Shown piece by piece: positions 25,859-34,883 of a stretch of 64,000 nt of DNA. Origin of the DNA: an uncultured Lachnospiraceae bacterium (GTDB taxonomy: Bacteria; Bacillota; Clostridia; Lachnospirales; Lachnospiraceae). Location: NCBI GenBank assembly GCA_947625205.1, contig CANQNN010000011.1:24448-88447 (forward strand), in the 5' to 3' direction. Position 1 is the stretch's first letter. Each line of letters opens with the position of its first letter. A model generated the notes under the pieces. The model did not search any database and was not told where the DNA came from. It was given only the letters and a program-made list of their open reading frames with translations. Both the position numbers and the translations under genes were made by a program.

Positions 25859-27103
25859 ATGGATGATAAGATCATGGTGTCAGTAGTCATGTTGGCATAT
25901 AATCATGAAAGATATATACGCGAAGCATTAGAAAGCGTGTTGGCTCAGAAGGCAGATTTTACAATGGAAATCCTTATCCATGATGACGCGTCCACAGATC
26001 GCACCGCAATGATCATCAAGGAGTATGAAGATCGCTATCCGAATATAATCAAAGCAGTATATGAAAAAGAGAATCAATGGTCTAAGAATCTATATCATTT
26101 TAAAAAGATGATCTTTAACGAAAAAATCAAAGGAAAGTATTTTGCGTTATGCGAAGGCGATGATTATTGGACGGATGATGGTAAACTGCAGAAGCAGATC
26201 GATTTTTTGGAAACGCATCCGGAACATTCCATGTGCATGTCTAATGCATTAGTGCTGAATACTGGCACCGGGGAAGTGAAGCCGATGAATACATTCCCTG
26301 TGGAAGGTACATATTCGCAGGAAGAACAGATCAAGGCAGGGCTTGGATCTAGCTTCCCGGCAACCGCTTCATTCGTATTCAGAACGGAATTTCTCAAGGA
26401 TATGCCGGATTTTTTCTACGAATGCGGCCCTTTTGATTACCCATTGCGCCAGTATTATGCCGATCGGGGAAGCGTATATTATTTTGAAAAGCCTATGACT
26501 GTATACCGCACTGCGGTTTCCGATTCTTATATGAGCCGTATTAAGGAAGATGTGGCTTTTTATAATGATTATACAGTCGGCACGATTATTTTCTTTGAAA
26601 AATTTAACGACTATACGGAACAGAAATTCGATCACATTTTAGCCGATAAGATCATCTCGGATTATCTTGGGTTTTGTCTGTCGATAGAATATAAAGAAGG
26701 ACTGGCAAAGGCAGCTGCGGCTGGCTTGGATATGGATAAGATAGCAGCATGTTACGACTGCCTGTCTGTGGATCATGTGAAACGTTGTATCTTGGATCTG
26801 GAAGATGCGACAGATCATCTATTTATTTATGGAGCCAGTAAACTTGCGATAGTCTGCAAGAACCGGTTGAAAGAGGCCGGAATAGACTTTGAAGGGTTTG
26901 TTGTGACGGACGGGCAGACGAAACCGGAGCAAGTGGAAGGTGAAAGAGTATTTTATCTGAGTGAAGCGATAAAGTTATATGCCCACCCGGGTTTTCTGTT
27001 GGCGATCCAGCCTGTCAATGAAGAAGTTATTCTTGACATATTAAAAAAATATAATGTTGTTAACTATGGTAATCCGTATGCACTGAAAAATTACAGACAT
27101 TGA
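25859..27103 (+). CDS. GT2 glycosyltransferase with C-terminal Rossmann-like module
   Basis: A 414-residue protein. Residues 4-60 hold the GT-A start IMVSVVMLAYNHERYIREAL and HDDASTDRT; the metal-binding region is CEGDDYWTDDGKL (about residue 98). The transferase domain ends near residue 300. From about residue 318 a different segment follows (HLFIYGASKLAIVCKNRLKEAGIDFEGFVV) with the same plan as the modules on the FkbM and radical SAM proteins nearby. ATG 25859 has AAGGAGGA eight bases upstream. The preceding stop is four bases away, so the genes are one operon. Acceptor and donor sugars are unknown. Confidence 0.8.
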   Translation: MDDKIMVSVVMLAYNHERYIREALESVLAQKADFTMEILIHDDASTDRTAMIIKEYEDRYPNIIKAVYEKENQWSKNLYHFKKMIFNEKIKGKYFALCEGDDYWTDDGKLQKQIDFLETHPEHSMCMSNALVLNTGTGEVKPMNTFPVEGTYSQEEQIKAGLGSSFPATASFVFRTEFLKDMPDFFYECGPFDYPLRQYYADRGSVYYFEKPMTVYRTAVSDSYMSRIKEDVAFYNDYTVGTIIFFEKFNDYTEQKFDHILADKIISDYLGFCLSIEYKEGLAKAAAAGLDMDKIAACYDCLSVDHVKRCILDLEDATDHLFIYGASKLAIVCKNRLKEAGIDFEGFVVTDGQTKPEQVEGERVFYLSEAIKLYAHPGFLLAIQPVNEEVILDILKKYNVVNYGNPYALKNYRH

Positions 27104-27107
27104 AAAT

Positions 27108-27116
27108 GGGGGGGGG
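27108..27116 (+). repeat. Poly-G tract, G9, at the translation start of the DegT aminotransferase gene
   Basis: Nine G nine bases before ATG 27126. The first G completes an ATG at 27106-27108, which is out of frame at G9 and reads into the aminotransferase frame at G10, exactly as at 12643. The tract may also serve as the ribosome site for ATG 27126. The upstream stop (TGA 27101-27103) is almost adjacent. Confidence 0.8.
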
Positions 27117-27125
27117 ATCATATTC

Positions 27126-28235
27126 ATGGACGATAGGATATTGGTGACTCGTTCGTCGATGCCGCCATACGAAGAATATATAGAGGCGATTAAACCGCTG
27201 TGGGATACACATTGGCTGACGAATATGGGACAGTATCATCAGCAGTTAGAGAAAGAATTGAAGGAATATCTGGGCGTTTCGGGATTGTCGCTAATGGTCA
27301 ACGGTCATATGGCGTTGGAATTGGCTCTTCAGGCTTTTGATTTTCCGGAGGGTTCGGAGGTAATCACGACTCCGTTTACTTTCATATCTACGACGCATGC
27401 GATTGTTCGCAATCGCTTACAGCCTGTATTCTGTGATGTCAAATCGACGGATGGAACGATAGACGAGACGCGGATCGAGGATCTGATTACGGAGAAGACA
27501 GTTGCAATCCTGCCGGTACACGTATACGGTAATGTATGTAATATCGAAGGGATACAGAAAATAGCGGATAAATATGATCTACGGGTAATCTATGATGCTG
27601 CCCATGCTTTTGGCGTGAAGTATAAAGGGAGAGGCATCGGTAGCTACGGCGATGCTTCAATATTCAGTTTTCATGCCACTAAGGTGTTCAATACTATAGA
27701 GGGCGGCGCGGTATCTTTTGCCGAACGAAGATTGTATGATAAGTTATATTATCTGAAGAACTTTGGCATACAGAATGAGGAGATTGTCAGCAGTGTCGGC
27801 GCGAATGCCAAAATGAACGAATTCGCAGCCATTATGGGTTTGTGTAATCTGAAGCATATAGGGGAAGCTATCGCTGAACGTAAGAAGCGATATGATCTGT
27901 ACCGGGAGAGGTTATCGCGGAAGGGCATACGATTTTTTACGCCTACTCAGGATGCAGACGGCAACTATGCCTATCTGCCGATTTTGATAGAAGAAGGATG
28001 CCGTATGACGAGAGATGCTCTGTATGAGGAACTGAAGCAATATGGTATCTATACGCGGAAATATTTTTATCCGTTGACATCTGATCAGGCATGTTTTAAG
28101 AATCAATACAAGAGAGTGGCACTGGATACTGCGCGGAAGCTCTCTGACGAGGTGCTGGTACTGCCGCTCTATGATACTTTGTCTGTGGAGAGCATTGAGA
28201 GGATATGCGAACTCATTTCAGAAAGAGAAGGGTAA
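27126..28235 (+). CDS. DegT/DnrJ/EryC1/StrS-type sugar aminotransferase
   Basis: A 369-residue PLP enzyme. It shows the family's pattern: NGHMALELALQA near residue 58, EVITTPFTFISTTHAI, IYDAAHAFG with the cofactor-binding Asp, and SIFSFHATKVF with the Schiff-base Lys at about residue 187. These enzymes aminate a keto sugar nucleotide using glutamate. It could provide the amino group later formylated or acetylated by neighbours. The frame of the gene itself is complete, but its start is under a G9 tract that may set translation on or off. Confidence 0.88.
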   Translation: MDDRILVTRSSMPPYEEYIEAIKPLWDTHWLTNMGQYHQQLEKELKEYLGVSGLSLMVNGHMALELALQAFDFPEGSEVITTPFTFISTTHAIVRNRLQPVFCDVKSTDGTIDETRIEDLITEKTVAILPVHVYGNVCNIEGIQKIADKYDLRVIYDAAHAFGVKYKGRGIGSYGDASIFSFHATKVFNTIEGGAVSFAERRLYDKLYYLKNFGIQNEEIVSSVGANAKMNEFAAIMGLCNLKHIGEAIAERKKRYDLYRERLSRKGIRFFTPTQDADGNYAYLPILIEEGCRMTRDALYEELKQYGIYTRKYFYPLTSDQACFKNQYKRVALDTARKLSDEVLVLPLYDTLSVESIERICELISEREG

Positions 28236-28243
28236 GATCAGAT

Positions 28244-29857
28244 ATGGACAGAAAAATAGAATTATTGGATTGTACGTTGCGGGACGGCGCCTATATCGTA
28301 AACGCTCATTTTGGTACACCGGCGATTACGGGTATCATCAAGAAAATGCGGGATGCCAATATTGAGGTGATTGAGTGCGGTTGGCTGAAAGATACGGAGC
28401 ATCAAGAAGGAACTTCTTTTTATCATGTGCCGGCAGATTTGGAGAGATATCTGCCGCAGAATAGGGGACGCGCCTCCTATGTCGCCATGATCGATTGGGA
28501 CCGGTACAATGTGGACGCACTGCCGGCATATGACGGCAGAACGTTGGATGCGATTCGGGTGGTGTTTCCGTGTAACAGGCATAAGGAAGGAATCGAAGTT
28601 GGACGCAAGATTGCCGGGAAAGGGTACCGGGTCTACTATCAGGCGGCGAATACGCTGGCTTACAGTGACGAGGAGCTTCATGCATTGGCGACGGAAGCCA
28701 ACGCTGCTTCGCCGGTCGCTTTGTCGATTGTAGATACATTTGGCGCAATGTATCAGGAAGATCTGGAGCGGATCGTGGGAATTTTGGACAGGGAGCTTGA
28801 CCCGAAGATTCGGCTGGGTTTTCATTCCCACAATAATCAGCAGTTGTCGTTCGCCTTGACGATGCATTTTGTGGAATTGTTACAGGATTCGGCACGAAGG
28901 TGTATTGTGGACGCAAGCCTGTGCGGCATGGGACGCGGTGCGGGCAATGCGACGACGGAATTGGTCGCCAATTATTTGAACAGGACAGCGCACCATAATT
29001 ACGACATGAATCAGATCATGGATGCCATTGATATGTATATGGGTTATTTTCAGGAAAATTATACTTGGGGATACTCCACGCCGTATTTTATCGCGGGGAT
29101 GTATGGCTGCCATGTGAATAATATTGCGTATCTGCAGAAAAATCATCGCACAAATGCGCAAGATATGCGCAATATTATCGAGTCTTTGACGCCGGAAGAG
29201 CGAACTCATTACGATTATGATCTACTGGAGGAAAAATATATAGAGAACCAGAACAGGATTGTGGACGACGAACAGACGTTGGAGGTGTTGTCGCGGGAGA
29301 TGGAGGGACGTCCGATTCTTCTGATTGCGCCCGGCAAGAGCGGACAGACGCAGACAGATCGGGTGAAGCAATATATTGCAGAGCATAAGCCGATTGTCAT
29401 TGGAGTCAACGCAATCAATCCCTTGTATGAATTTGACTACTTGTTTATGATCGGTGTGGTACGCTATAATTATGCCAAGGAAGTATATCCCGATCAGTTT
29501 CGGGAGACTAAAAAAATCCTGCTGTCCAGTATTAAGACCAAGCCGGACGATAATGAAGTGATTGTCAATTTCAATCGCGTGGTGAAGCGGGGGTGGACGT
29601 ATTTTGACAATGCAGTCATTGATTTGTTGCGCTTGTTGGACAAACTTCAAGTGGGGCATGTTGCATTGGCAGGATTTGACGGATTTAAACATAAGTATAA
29701 TGAAAGTTATGCGGATCAGTCGCTCCCTACGTTGAATCCGGATAATCAATGGGATATGCTGAATGAGGAGATCATGGATATGTTTCAGGATTTTAAAGTA
29801 TCCACAAAAGGGACGATGGATATAGAATTTGTTACAGAGAGTATCTTTGATCGATAA
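28244..29857 (+). CDS. HMGL-like aldolase domain fused to an unrecognised C-terminal domain
   Basis: A 537-residue protein. Residues 1 to about 290 match HMG-CoA-lyase-like/4-hydroxy-2-oxovalerate aldolases: LLDCTLRDGAY at the start with the metal-binding Asp, then IVDTFGAM, GFHSHNNQQLS with the metal-binding His pair, and DASLCGMGRGAGNATTEL. From about residue 350 a second domain begins (RPILLIAPGKSGQTQTDRV...VIGVNAINPLY), which I cannot name; its A-P-G-K-S loop followed by a long predicted Rossmann-like region recalls DUF115-type pyrophosphokinase folds. ATG 28244 is used; a GTG-led longer frame overlaps the previous gene. It probably makes or cleaves a C-C bond in an unusual sugar or acyl group. 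Confidence 0.72.
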   Translation: MDRKIELLDCTLRDGAYIVNAHFGTPAITGIIKKMRDANIEVIECGWLKDTEHQEGTSFYHVPADLERYLPQNRGRASYVAMIDWDRYNVDALPAYDGRTLDAIRVVFPCNRHKEGIEVGRKIAGKGYRVYYQAANTLAYSDEELHALATEANAASPVALSIVDTFGAMYQEDLERIVGILDRELDPKIRLGFHSHNNQQLSFALTMHFVELLQDSARRCIVDASLCGMGRGAGNATTELVANYLNRTAHHNYDMNQIMDAIDMYMGYFQENYTWGYSTPYFIAGMYGCHVNNIAYLQKNHRTNAQDMRNIIESLTPEERTHYDYDLLEEKYIENQNRIVDDEQTLEVLSREMEGRPILLIAPGKSGQTQTDRVKQYIAEHKPIVIGVNAINPLYEFDYLFMIGVVRYNYAKEVYPDQFRETKKILLSSIKTKPDDNEVIVNFNRVVKRGWTYFDNAVIDLLRLLDKLQVGHVALAGFDGFKHKYNESYADQSLPTLNPDNQWDMLNEEIMDMFQDFKVSTKGTMDIEFVTESIFDR

Positions 29858-29877
29858 AACTACTGGCGAAATTCTTA

Positions 29878-29906
29878 ATGACAAAAATAAAATAAAATAG
29901 TATATT
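29878..29906 (+). promoter_or_regulatory. Possible promoter before the CDP-glucose genes
   Basis: ATGACA at 29878-29883 and TATATT at 29901-29906 are separated by 17 bases in an A/T-rich gap, 49 bases before ATG 29955. The -35 match is moderate. This is the only gap near 100 bases between 16.5 and 36 kb, so a separate transcript for the CDP-sugar block is plausible. Confidence 0.4.
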
Positions 29907-29954
29907 ATCTGTATTGAATGGTCTGCGCGTGCAGCAGATATTCAGGAGGGAAGA

Positions 29955-30734
29955 ATGAAAGTAGTCATTTTGGCAGGCGGTATGCAAAGTTCGATCAGCA
30001 ACGAGGCAGAGGGAATTCCTAAACCTATGGTGGATATAGGCGGGAAGCCTCTGCTTTGGCATATCATGAAATATTTTTCACAGTATGGATTAAATGAGTT
30101 TATTGTCTGTGGCGGATATCGCGTGGATATGATCAAAGAGTATTTTATGGATTACTATATCTATGCCTCTGACATCACGGTCGATCTGCGCACGAATACT
30201 GTCGAAGTGCATAATAAGAAGACGGAAGACTGGAAGGTCACTGTGGTGGACACAGGACTGTTTTCCGCTACCGGGCAGCGAGTGGGAATGATAGAAAAAT
30301 ACATTGATGAAGAGAACTTTATTGTTACCTACGGGGATTGCTTGACAGACATAGATATACGGGAATTGATCAATGTGCATATGTTACAGAAAACACTTGC
30401 CACAGTAGTCATGGCAAAGCCGACAGGAAGAAATCAGTTGCTTCCGTTGGATGATACCGGTAAACTCTGTTACGATCGGCCGCCACAGGTGTCCAATGAC
30501 GTGGCTTGGGTGAACGGCAACTGTTTCGTTTTCAATAAAAAGATTTTTACCCATCTGGTCGGCAATTATGATTTGGAAAAACAGCTCTTCGCAAAGCTCT
30601 CTGCGCAGCAGCAACTGTCTACATATCGGCATGACGGATACTGGGCGGCGATAGAGACAAAGCGGGATCTGGTCGATGCAGAGACTCTGTGGAATGCGGG
30701 CATCGCTCCGTGGGCTAAGAAAGTGACGGTTTAA
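29955..30734 (+). CDS. Degenerate glucose-1-phosphate cytidylyltransferase paralogue
   Basis: A 259-residue nucleotidyltransferase related along its length to the RfbF-like protein just downstream (shared KVVILAGG, PKPM, IGG, WHIMK, MIKEYF). The nucleotide-binding signature is changed: where the neighbour has GGKGTRISEESV, this one has GGMQSSISNEAE, losing the G-T-R that contacts the triphosphate. The rest of the fold, including VTYGDCLTD and the C-terminal segment, is kept, and there is no stop or frameshift. It may be inactive, regulatory, or have another nucleotide or substrate. Spacing to the next gene is 16 bases with AGAGGAGAG, so both are translated together. Confidence 0.75.
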   Translation: MKVVILAGGMQSSISNEAEGIPKPMVDIGGKPLLWHIMKYFSQYGLNEFIVCGGYRVDMIKEYFMDYYIYASDITVDLRTNTVEVHNKKTEDWKVTVVDTGLFSATGQRVGMIEKYIDEENFIVTYGDCLTDIDIRELINVHMLQKTLATVVMAKPTGRNQLLPLDDTGKLCYDRPPQVSNDVAWVNGNCFVFNKKIFTHLVGNYDLEKQLFAKLSAQQQLSTYRHDGYWAAIETKRDLVDAETLWNAGIAPWAKKVTV

Positions 30735-30750
30735 AGAGGAGAGAAGCGGT

Positions 30751-31527
30751 ATGAAAGTAGTCATTTTGGCCGGCGGGAAAGGCACACGCATCAGCGAGGA
30801 ATCAGTTTTAAAACCGAAACCCATGATAGAGATCGGCGGTATGCCGATCCTTTGGCATATCATGAAGCTGTATTCTTACTATGACTATCACGACTTTGTT
30901 ATCTGCTGCGGATACAAGGGACAGATGATCAAAGAATATTTCATCCACTACGCTGCGTATCAAGCGGACAGTACGTTCTCACTGGCGGATCATAGCGTGA
31001 CAGTGCATAAAAGCCATGCAGAGCCGTGGAGGGTCACCTTAGTCAACACAGGGCTCCACACATTGACGGCAGGACGCATATTAAAGATCAGGGATTATAT
31101 AGGTGATGATGAAGAGTTCTTTCTGACATATGGAGATGGAGTTTCAAATGTCAATATTCCGGCATTATTGGATTTCCATCATCAGAAAGGCAAGACGGTG
31201 ACGATAACCACAACTCAGCCATTAGGCCGGTTTGGCGCACTCAAGATCGATCGGGAAGATCGTGTGAAGGGATTTAAGGAGAAAGCAAGAGCTGATTCGG
31301 CTTGGGTGAATGCCGGTTTTATGGTTATGAACAGGCGGGTCTTTGATTATCTTGGCGATGGCAGTGAGATGTTGGAGGCAGGACCGTTTGAGACAATAGC
31401 TGCCGCGGACGAAATGACAGCATATAAACATGAGGGATTTTGGTCGCCGATGGATATGATGCGCGACAAAGCATATTTGGAAGAATTGTGGAGCAGCGGA
31501 CAAGCGCCATGGAAAATATGGCAGTGA
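30751..31527 (+). CDS. rfbF: Glucose-1-phosphate cytidylyltransferase
   Basis: A 258-residue enzyme. The signature AGGKGTRISEE...KPKPMIEIGG (residues 7-31) is the CTP and glucose-1-phosphate binding site of RfbF, and LTYGDGVSN holds the metal-binding Asp. It makes CDP-glucose, the first step of CDP-3,6-dideoxyhexose synthesis. rfbH and rfbG follow two and three genes downstream, supporting the assignment. The length matches the family. Confidence 0.92.
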   Translation: MKVVILAGGKGTRISEESVLKPKPMIEIGGMPILWHIMKLYSYYDYHDFVICCGYKGQMIKEYFIHYAAYQADSTFSLADHSVTVHKSHAEPWRVTLVNTGLHTLTAGRILKIRDYIGDDEEFFLTYGDGVSNVNIPALLDFHHQKGKTVTITTTQPLGRFGALKIDREDRVKGFKEKARADSAWVNAGFMVMNRRVFDYLGDGSEMLEAGPFETIAAADEMTAYKHEGFWSPMDMMRDKAYLEELWSSGQAPWKIWQ

Positions 31528-31558
31528 ATAGAGATATCACGATGAAGGAGGCATGATC

Positions 31559-33488
31559 GTGAATAGTAAAAAGATTTTCATATCATGTATTATAGGGGGG
31601 GGGCATTTCGATTGCCTTTTTCAATTGTGTGCATGAAAGCGATTTTTGGCGGGGAATAACGGGAGAACACAATCTTGTACAGTATATGCTTACCTGTGTC
31701 TCCTTTGTGATATTTTTCGGACTTTTTTATATTTTGTTTCATGCGGCTGTATTTGATAAGTTTTATTTGGTCGATATCCTATGCGCTGCCGCGTGTCTTG
31801 GCGTATTGATTTTTCATTATATTACTTGGGAACAGGAAGTGAATGTGCTGGCCGGAAAGGCGGGTAATTATATATGGCATCGATATCCCGGGCTGCTGGT
31901 GTTTGCCATTGTGCTTGGCCTTACCGCTTTATATAAAATTGTAACGGCCCATATGAGCATTGATCATGGACAGGCGACAAAGATACTTCTGTTGTATTAT
32001 GCCGTAATCATCGTCTTATGCGGTTATTTGAATTATTATCCGGAATATCTGACAACAGATTATTATCACGGCAGCGCTATTTTTAATTCCGTATATAATG
32101 TGCTGCATGGGATCCCATATAATGAGATGAGTAACAGTATTTATGGCAACTATGCGATCATTCTTGCGATTCCCATGAAAATACTGGGTATGGGAGAATA
32201 TTTTGATTTCGCAAGACTCATGGGATTATTTACGTCTCTAACGACCATGTTTGCCATATATGTGATACACAATGTGATAAAGAACAAGGCTGTCCGGGTA
32301 CTGTGCGTTTCGGTGTTGCCATATCAGGCCGTTTTCAGCACTTCAAATTATTGGCAGGAGTATCCGCTGAGAACTTTGTGCCCGTTGCTTCTTATAGCTT
32401 GGGTGATCTTTACAGACAGGCATCGGAAATGGAGCAGCAAAAGCAGATACCGCAAAGTTTGCATGAAATTGGTCACTTATATGATTTTAACTTTTTCGCT
32501 CGTATGGAATAAGGAGAGCGGCGTTGTCTGCCTGATTGCTTATGTATCATTTCTGACTTTGCAATACATCCTGTATGCATCCAAAGATGTTAAGCTGCTT
32601 TTGAACGGTTTGTTGGAAATGTTGCTGATGATGACCAGCGTGGCGGCGGCTTTATGCATAGTTAGTCTTTACAATCTGATCGTCGCGGGCCAATGGGTCA
32701 CATGGGATACTTTTTTCTTTCCGCTTTTTGTAAATAGCTATCGCGATGGTTTGATGTTGCCTTTAGAATCAGGGATCTGGCCGTGGATGGGAGTGGTTTT
32801 ACTTTTCCTCGGTATGTTTACATGCATGGTTCTCAGAGCGTTCTATGGAACAGGTCTTACGCCGGAGGAGTCCGCGTACCTGTTAGCCGCGATCACGGGA
32901 CTTGGTCTGATGACTTATTTTATGAATAGGCCGGCTTATGGCAATATGTTTATTTGTTTCTTTGAAGCCGTTATATGCATCGGGGGCTGTTCCGAACTGC
33001 TGATGCAGGGTGACGGTGCCGGAGATTTGAATAAATTTGTAGAAACTATGGCTTCCATGATACTGATTGCGCTTATAGCAGGGGAAGTATTGCAGATCGA
33101 GAACTCGTTGGCTTCCAATGCTTATGCAGGCTTAAATTCCTACAAGAAGGATTTCCTGGAACTGCGCGACCGGATAGCGCGGGAGGTAGAGCCGGATACC
33201 TATGCGTTTGGCATAGACATTCCCGAACTGTACAGTGTGTTGGGGTGGAATAACCGAAGCCATACAAGTGGCTGGGGAGAGATTGGCGATGTATACGGAG
33301 ACCGCGTAGCGGCACTGTACACGGATCTGGAGCGGGAAGATACCCTTATGACGACCAGCAGTACGATGTCGAGATGGCCGGAAGTATCTGAGTATCTCAG
33401 GACAAAATATTATATCGCCAAGATATATACTTATCAAAACAGTGTGGATAGTGTTAAATTTTACCTGATGAAAAGAAGACCGGAATAG
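31559..33488 (+). CDS. Multi-spanning GT-C-like membrane protein, split by G9 tract near its start (probable phase-OFF state)
   Basis: GTG 31559 has GAAGGAGG about eight bases upstream and starts a hydrophobic N-terminus (VNSKKIFISCII) that meets G9 at 31595-31603. At G9 the frame stops at 31634-31636 after 25 codons. With one G fewer it continues as GGGISIAFFNCV into the long open frame up to TAG 33486, giving about 642 residues with many membrane segments and a soluble C-terminal domain. The external loop YYPEYLTTDYYHGSAIFNS is GT-C-like. It interrupts the rfbF and rfbH genes, so it may assemble or transfer the CDP-derived sugar. An internal GTG at 31629 could start a shorter form lacking the first membrane segment. 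Confidence 0.75.
31595..31603 (+). repeat. Poly-G tract, G9, near the start of a membrane protein gene (OFF)
   Basis: Nine G between TATTATA and CATTTCG, in the first membrane segment. G8 restores the frame to the downstream 620-codon open frame. Confidence 0.87.
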
Positions 33489-33531
33489 CCGGATGGCGGC
33501 ACTGCCAATACAAAATGAGCGAGGTATGGAT

Positions 33532-34875
33532 ATGTTTGCAAACAAAACACAGGAACAGGCAAGAGAAGAGATACTGGATCTGGTGAGAGAGTACTGCGAT
33601 ACTTACCACAATGTCAAAAAGCCGTTTCGGGAGGGGCAGAGGATTCCCTATGCATCCCGAGTTTACGACAGCGCGGAGATGGTCAATCTGGTGGACAGCG
33701 CGTTGGAGTTCTGGCTGACATCGGGAAGGTATACGGAAGAGTTTGAGAAGAAACTGGCTGCCTATCTCGGCATTCGTTACTGCTCTCTTGTCAATTCCGG
33801 CTCTTCTGCCAATCTGCTCGCGTTTATGGCGTTGACCTCGCCGCTGCTCGGCGATCGGGCGATCGCAAGAGGTGATGAGGTGATCACGGTAGCGGCGGGA
33901 TTCCCGACGACGGTTGCGCCGATCATTCAGTATGGAGCGGTTCCGGTCTTTGTGGATGTGACGATCCCGCAGTATAATATTGACGCAGCACAGCTGGAGG
34001 CTGCTTTGTCTGAACGGACCAAGGCCGTTATGATCGCGCATACGCTCGGCAATCCTTTTGACCTTAAGGCAGTGAGCGATTTCTGTAAGCGGCACGGTCT
34101 CTGGCTGGTGGAAGATAACTGTGACGCACTGGGCTCGGAATATCAGATAGACGGGAAGACCAAGCTGACAGGTACGGTGGGCGATATCGGCACATCGAGT
34201 TTCTATCCTCCGCATCATATGACGATGGGGGAAGGCGGTGCGGTCTACACGGACAATCCGCTTTTACATAAATGTATCCGTTCGTTCCGGGATTGGGGAC
34301 GCGACTGCGTCTGCCCGTCAGGGCGCGATAACCTGTGCGGACACAGGTTTGATCAGCAGTACGGAGAGCTGCCGTTGGGGTATGACCATAAGTATGTATA
34401 TTCTCATTTCGGATATAATCTGAAGGCGACGGATATGCAGGCAGCCATCGGCTGCGCACAGCTGGAGAAATTCCCTTCTTTTGTGGAGCGCAGGCGCCAC
34501 AATTTCGACAGACTTCAGGAGAAGCTGTCGGCGGCCGGCGTGTCGGACAAGATTATCCTGCCGGAGGCCTGCAGGGATTCGCGGCCCAGCTGGTTTGGAT
34601 ATGTGATTACCTGCAGGGAAAATGCGGAGCGCAATCATATAGTACCCTATCTGGAGGAACACGGTATACAGACCAGAATGCTCTTTGCGGGAAATCTTGT
34701 CAAACATCCCTGCTTCGACGGGCTGCGCGCGCGCGGGGAAGGATACAGGATTGTGGGCGGGTTACGCAATACGGATCGCATCATGCGCGATACGTTTTGG
34801 GTCGGTGTGTATCCCGGCATGACAGATGAGATGATCGACTATATGGCGAAGATGCTGTGCCGGGCGGTCGGATAG
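33532..34875 (+). CDS. rfbH: CDP-6-deoxy-4-keto-glucose-3-dehydrase (E1)
   Basis: A 447-residue PMP- and [2Fe-2S]-dependent enzyme. The usual Schiff-base Lys of the aminotransferase fold is replaced by His in SSFYPPHHMTMGEGG (about residues 222-236), the hallmark of E1/RfbH/DdhC. A Cys-rich segment DCVCPSGRDNLCGHRF follows, the likely iron-sulfur ligands. It removes the 3-hydroxyl from CDP-6-deoxy-4-keto-glucose together with a reductase (E3, RfbI/DdhD). No E3 gene is seen in this window. ATG 33532 has GAGG seven bases upstream; ATG 33526 is also in frame. Confidence 0.92.
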   Translation: MFANKTQEQAREEILDLVREYCDTYHNVKKPFREGQRIPYASRVYDSAEMVNLVDSALEFWLTSGRYTEEFEKKLAAYLGIRYCSLVNSGSSANLLAFMALTSPLLGDRAIARGDEVITVAAGFPTTVAPIIQYGAVPVFVDVTIPQYNIDAAQLEAALSERTKAVMIAHTLGNPFDLKAVSDFCKRHGLWLVEDNCDALGSEYQIDGKTKLTGTVGDIGTSSFYPPHHMTMGEGGAVYTDNPLLHKCIRSFRDWGRDCVCPSGRDNLCGHRFDQQYGELPLGYDHKYVYSHFGYNLKATDMQAAIGCAQLEKFPSFVERRRHNFDRLQEKLSAAGVSDKIILPEACRDSRPSWFGYVITCRENAERNHIVPYLEEHGIQTRMLFAGNLVKHPCFDGLRARGEGYRIVGGLRNTDRIMRDTFWVGVYPGMTDEMIDYMAKMLCRAVG

Positions 34876-34883
34876 GAGAACGG

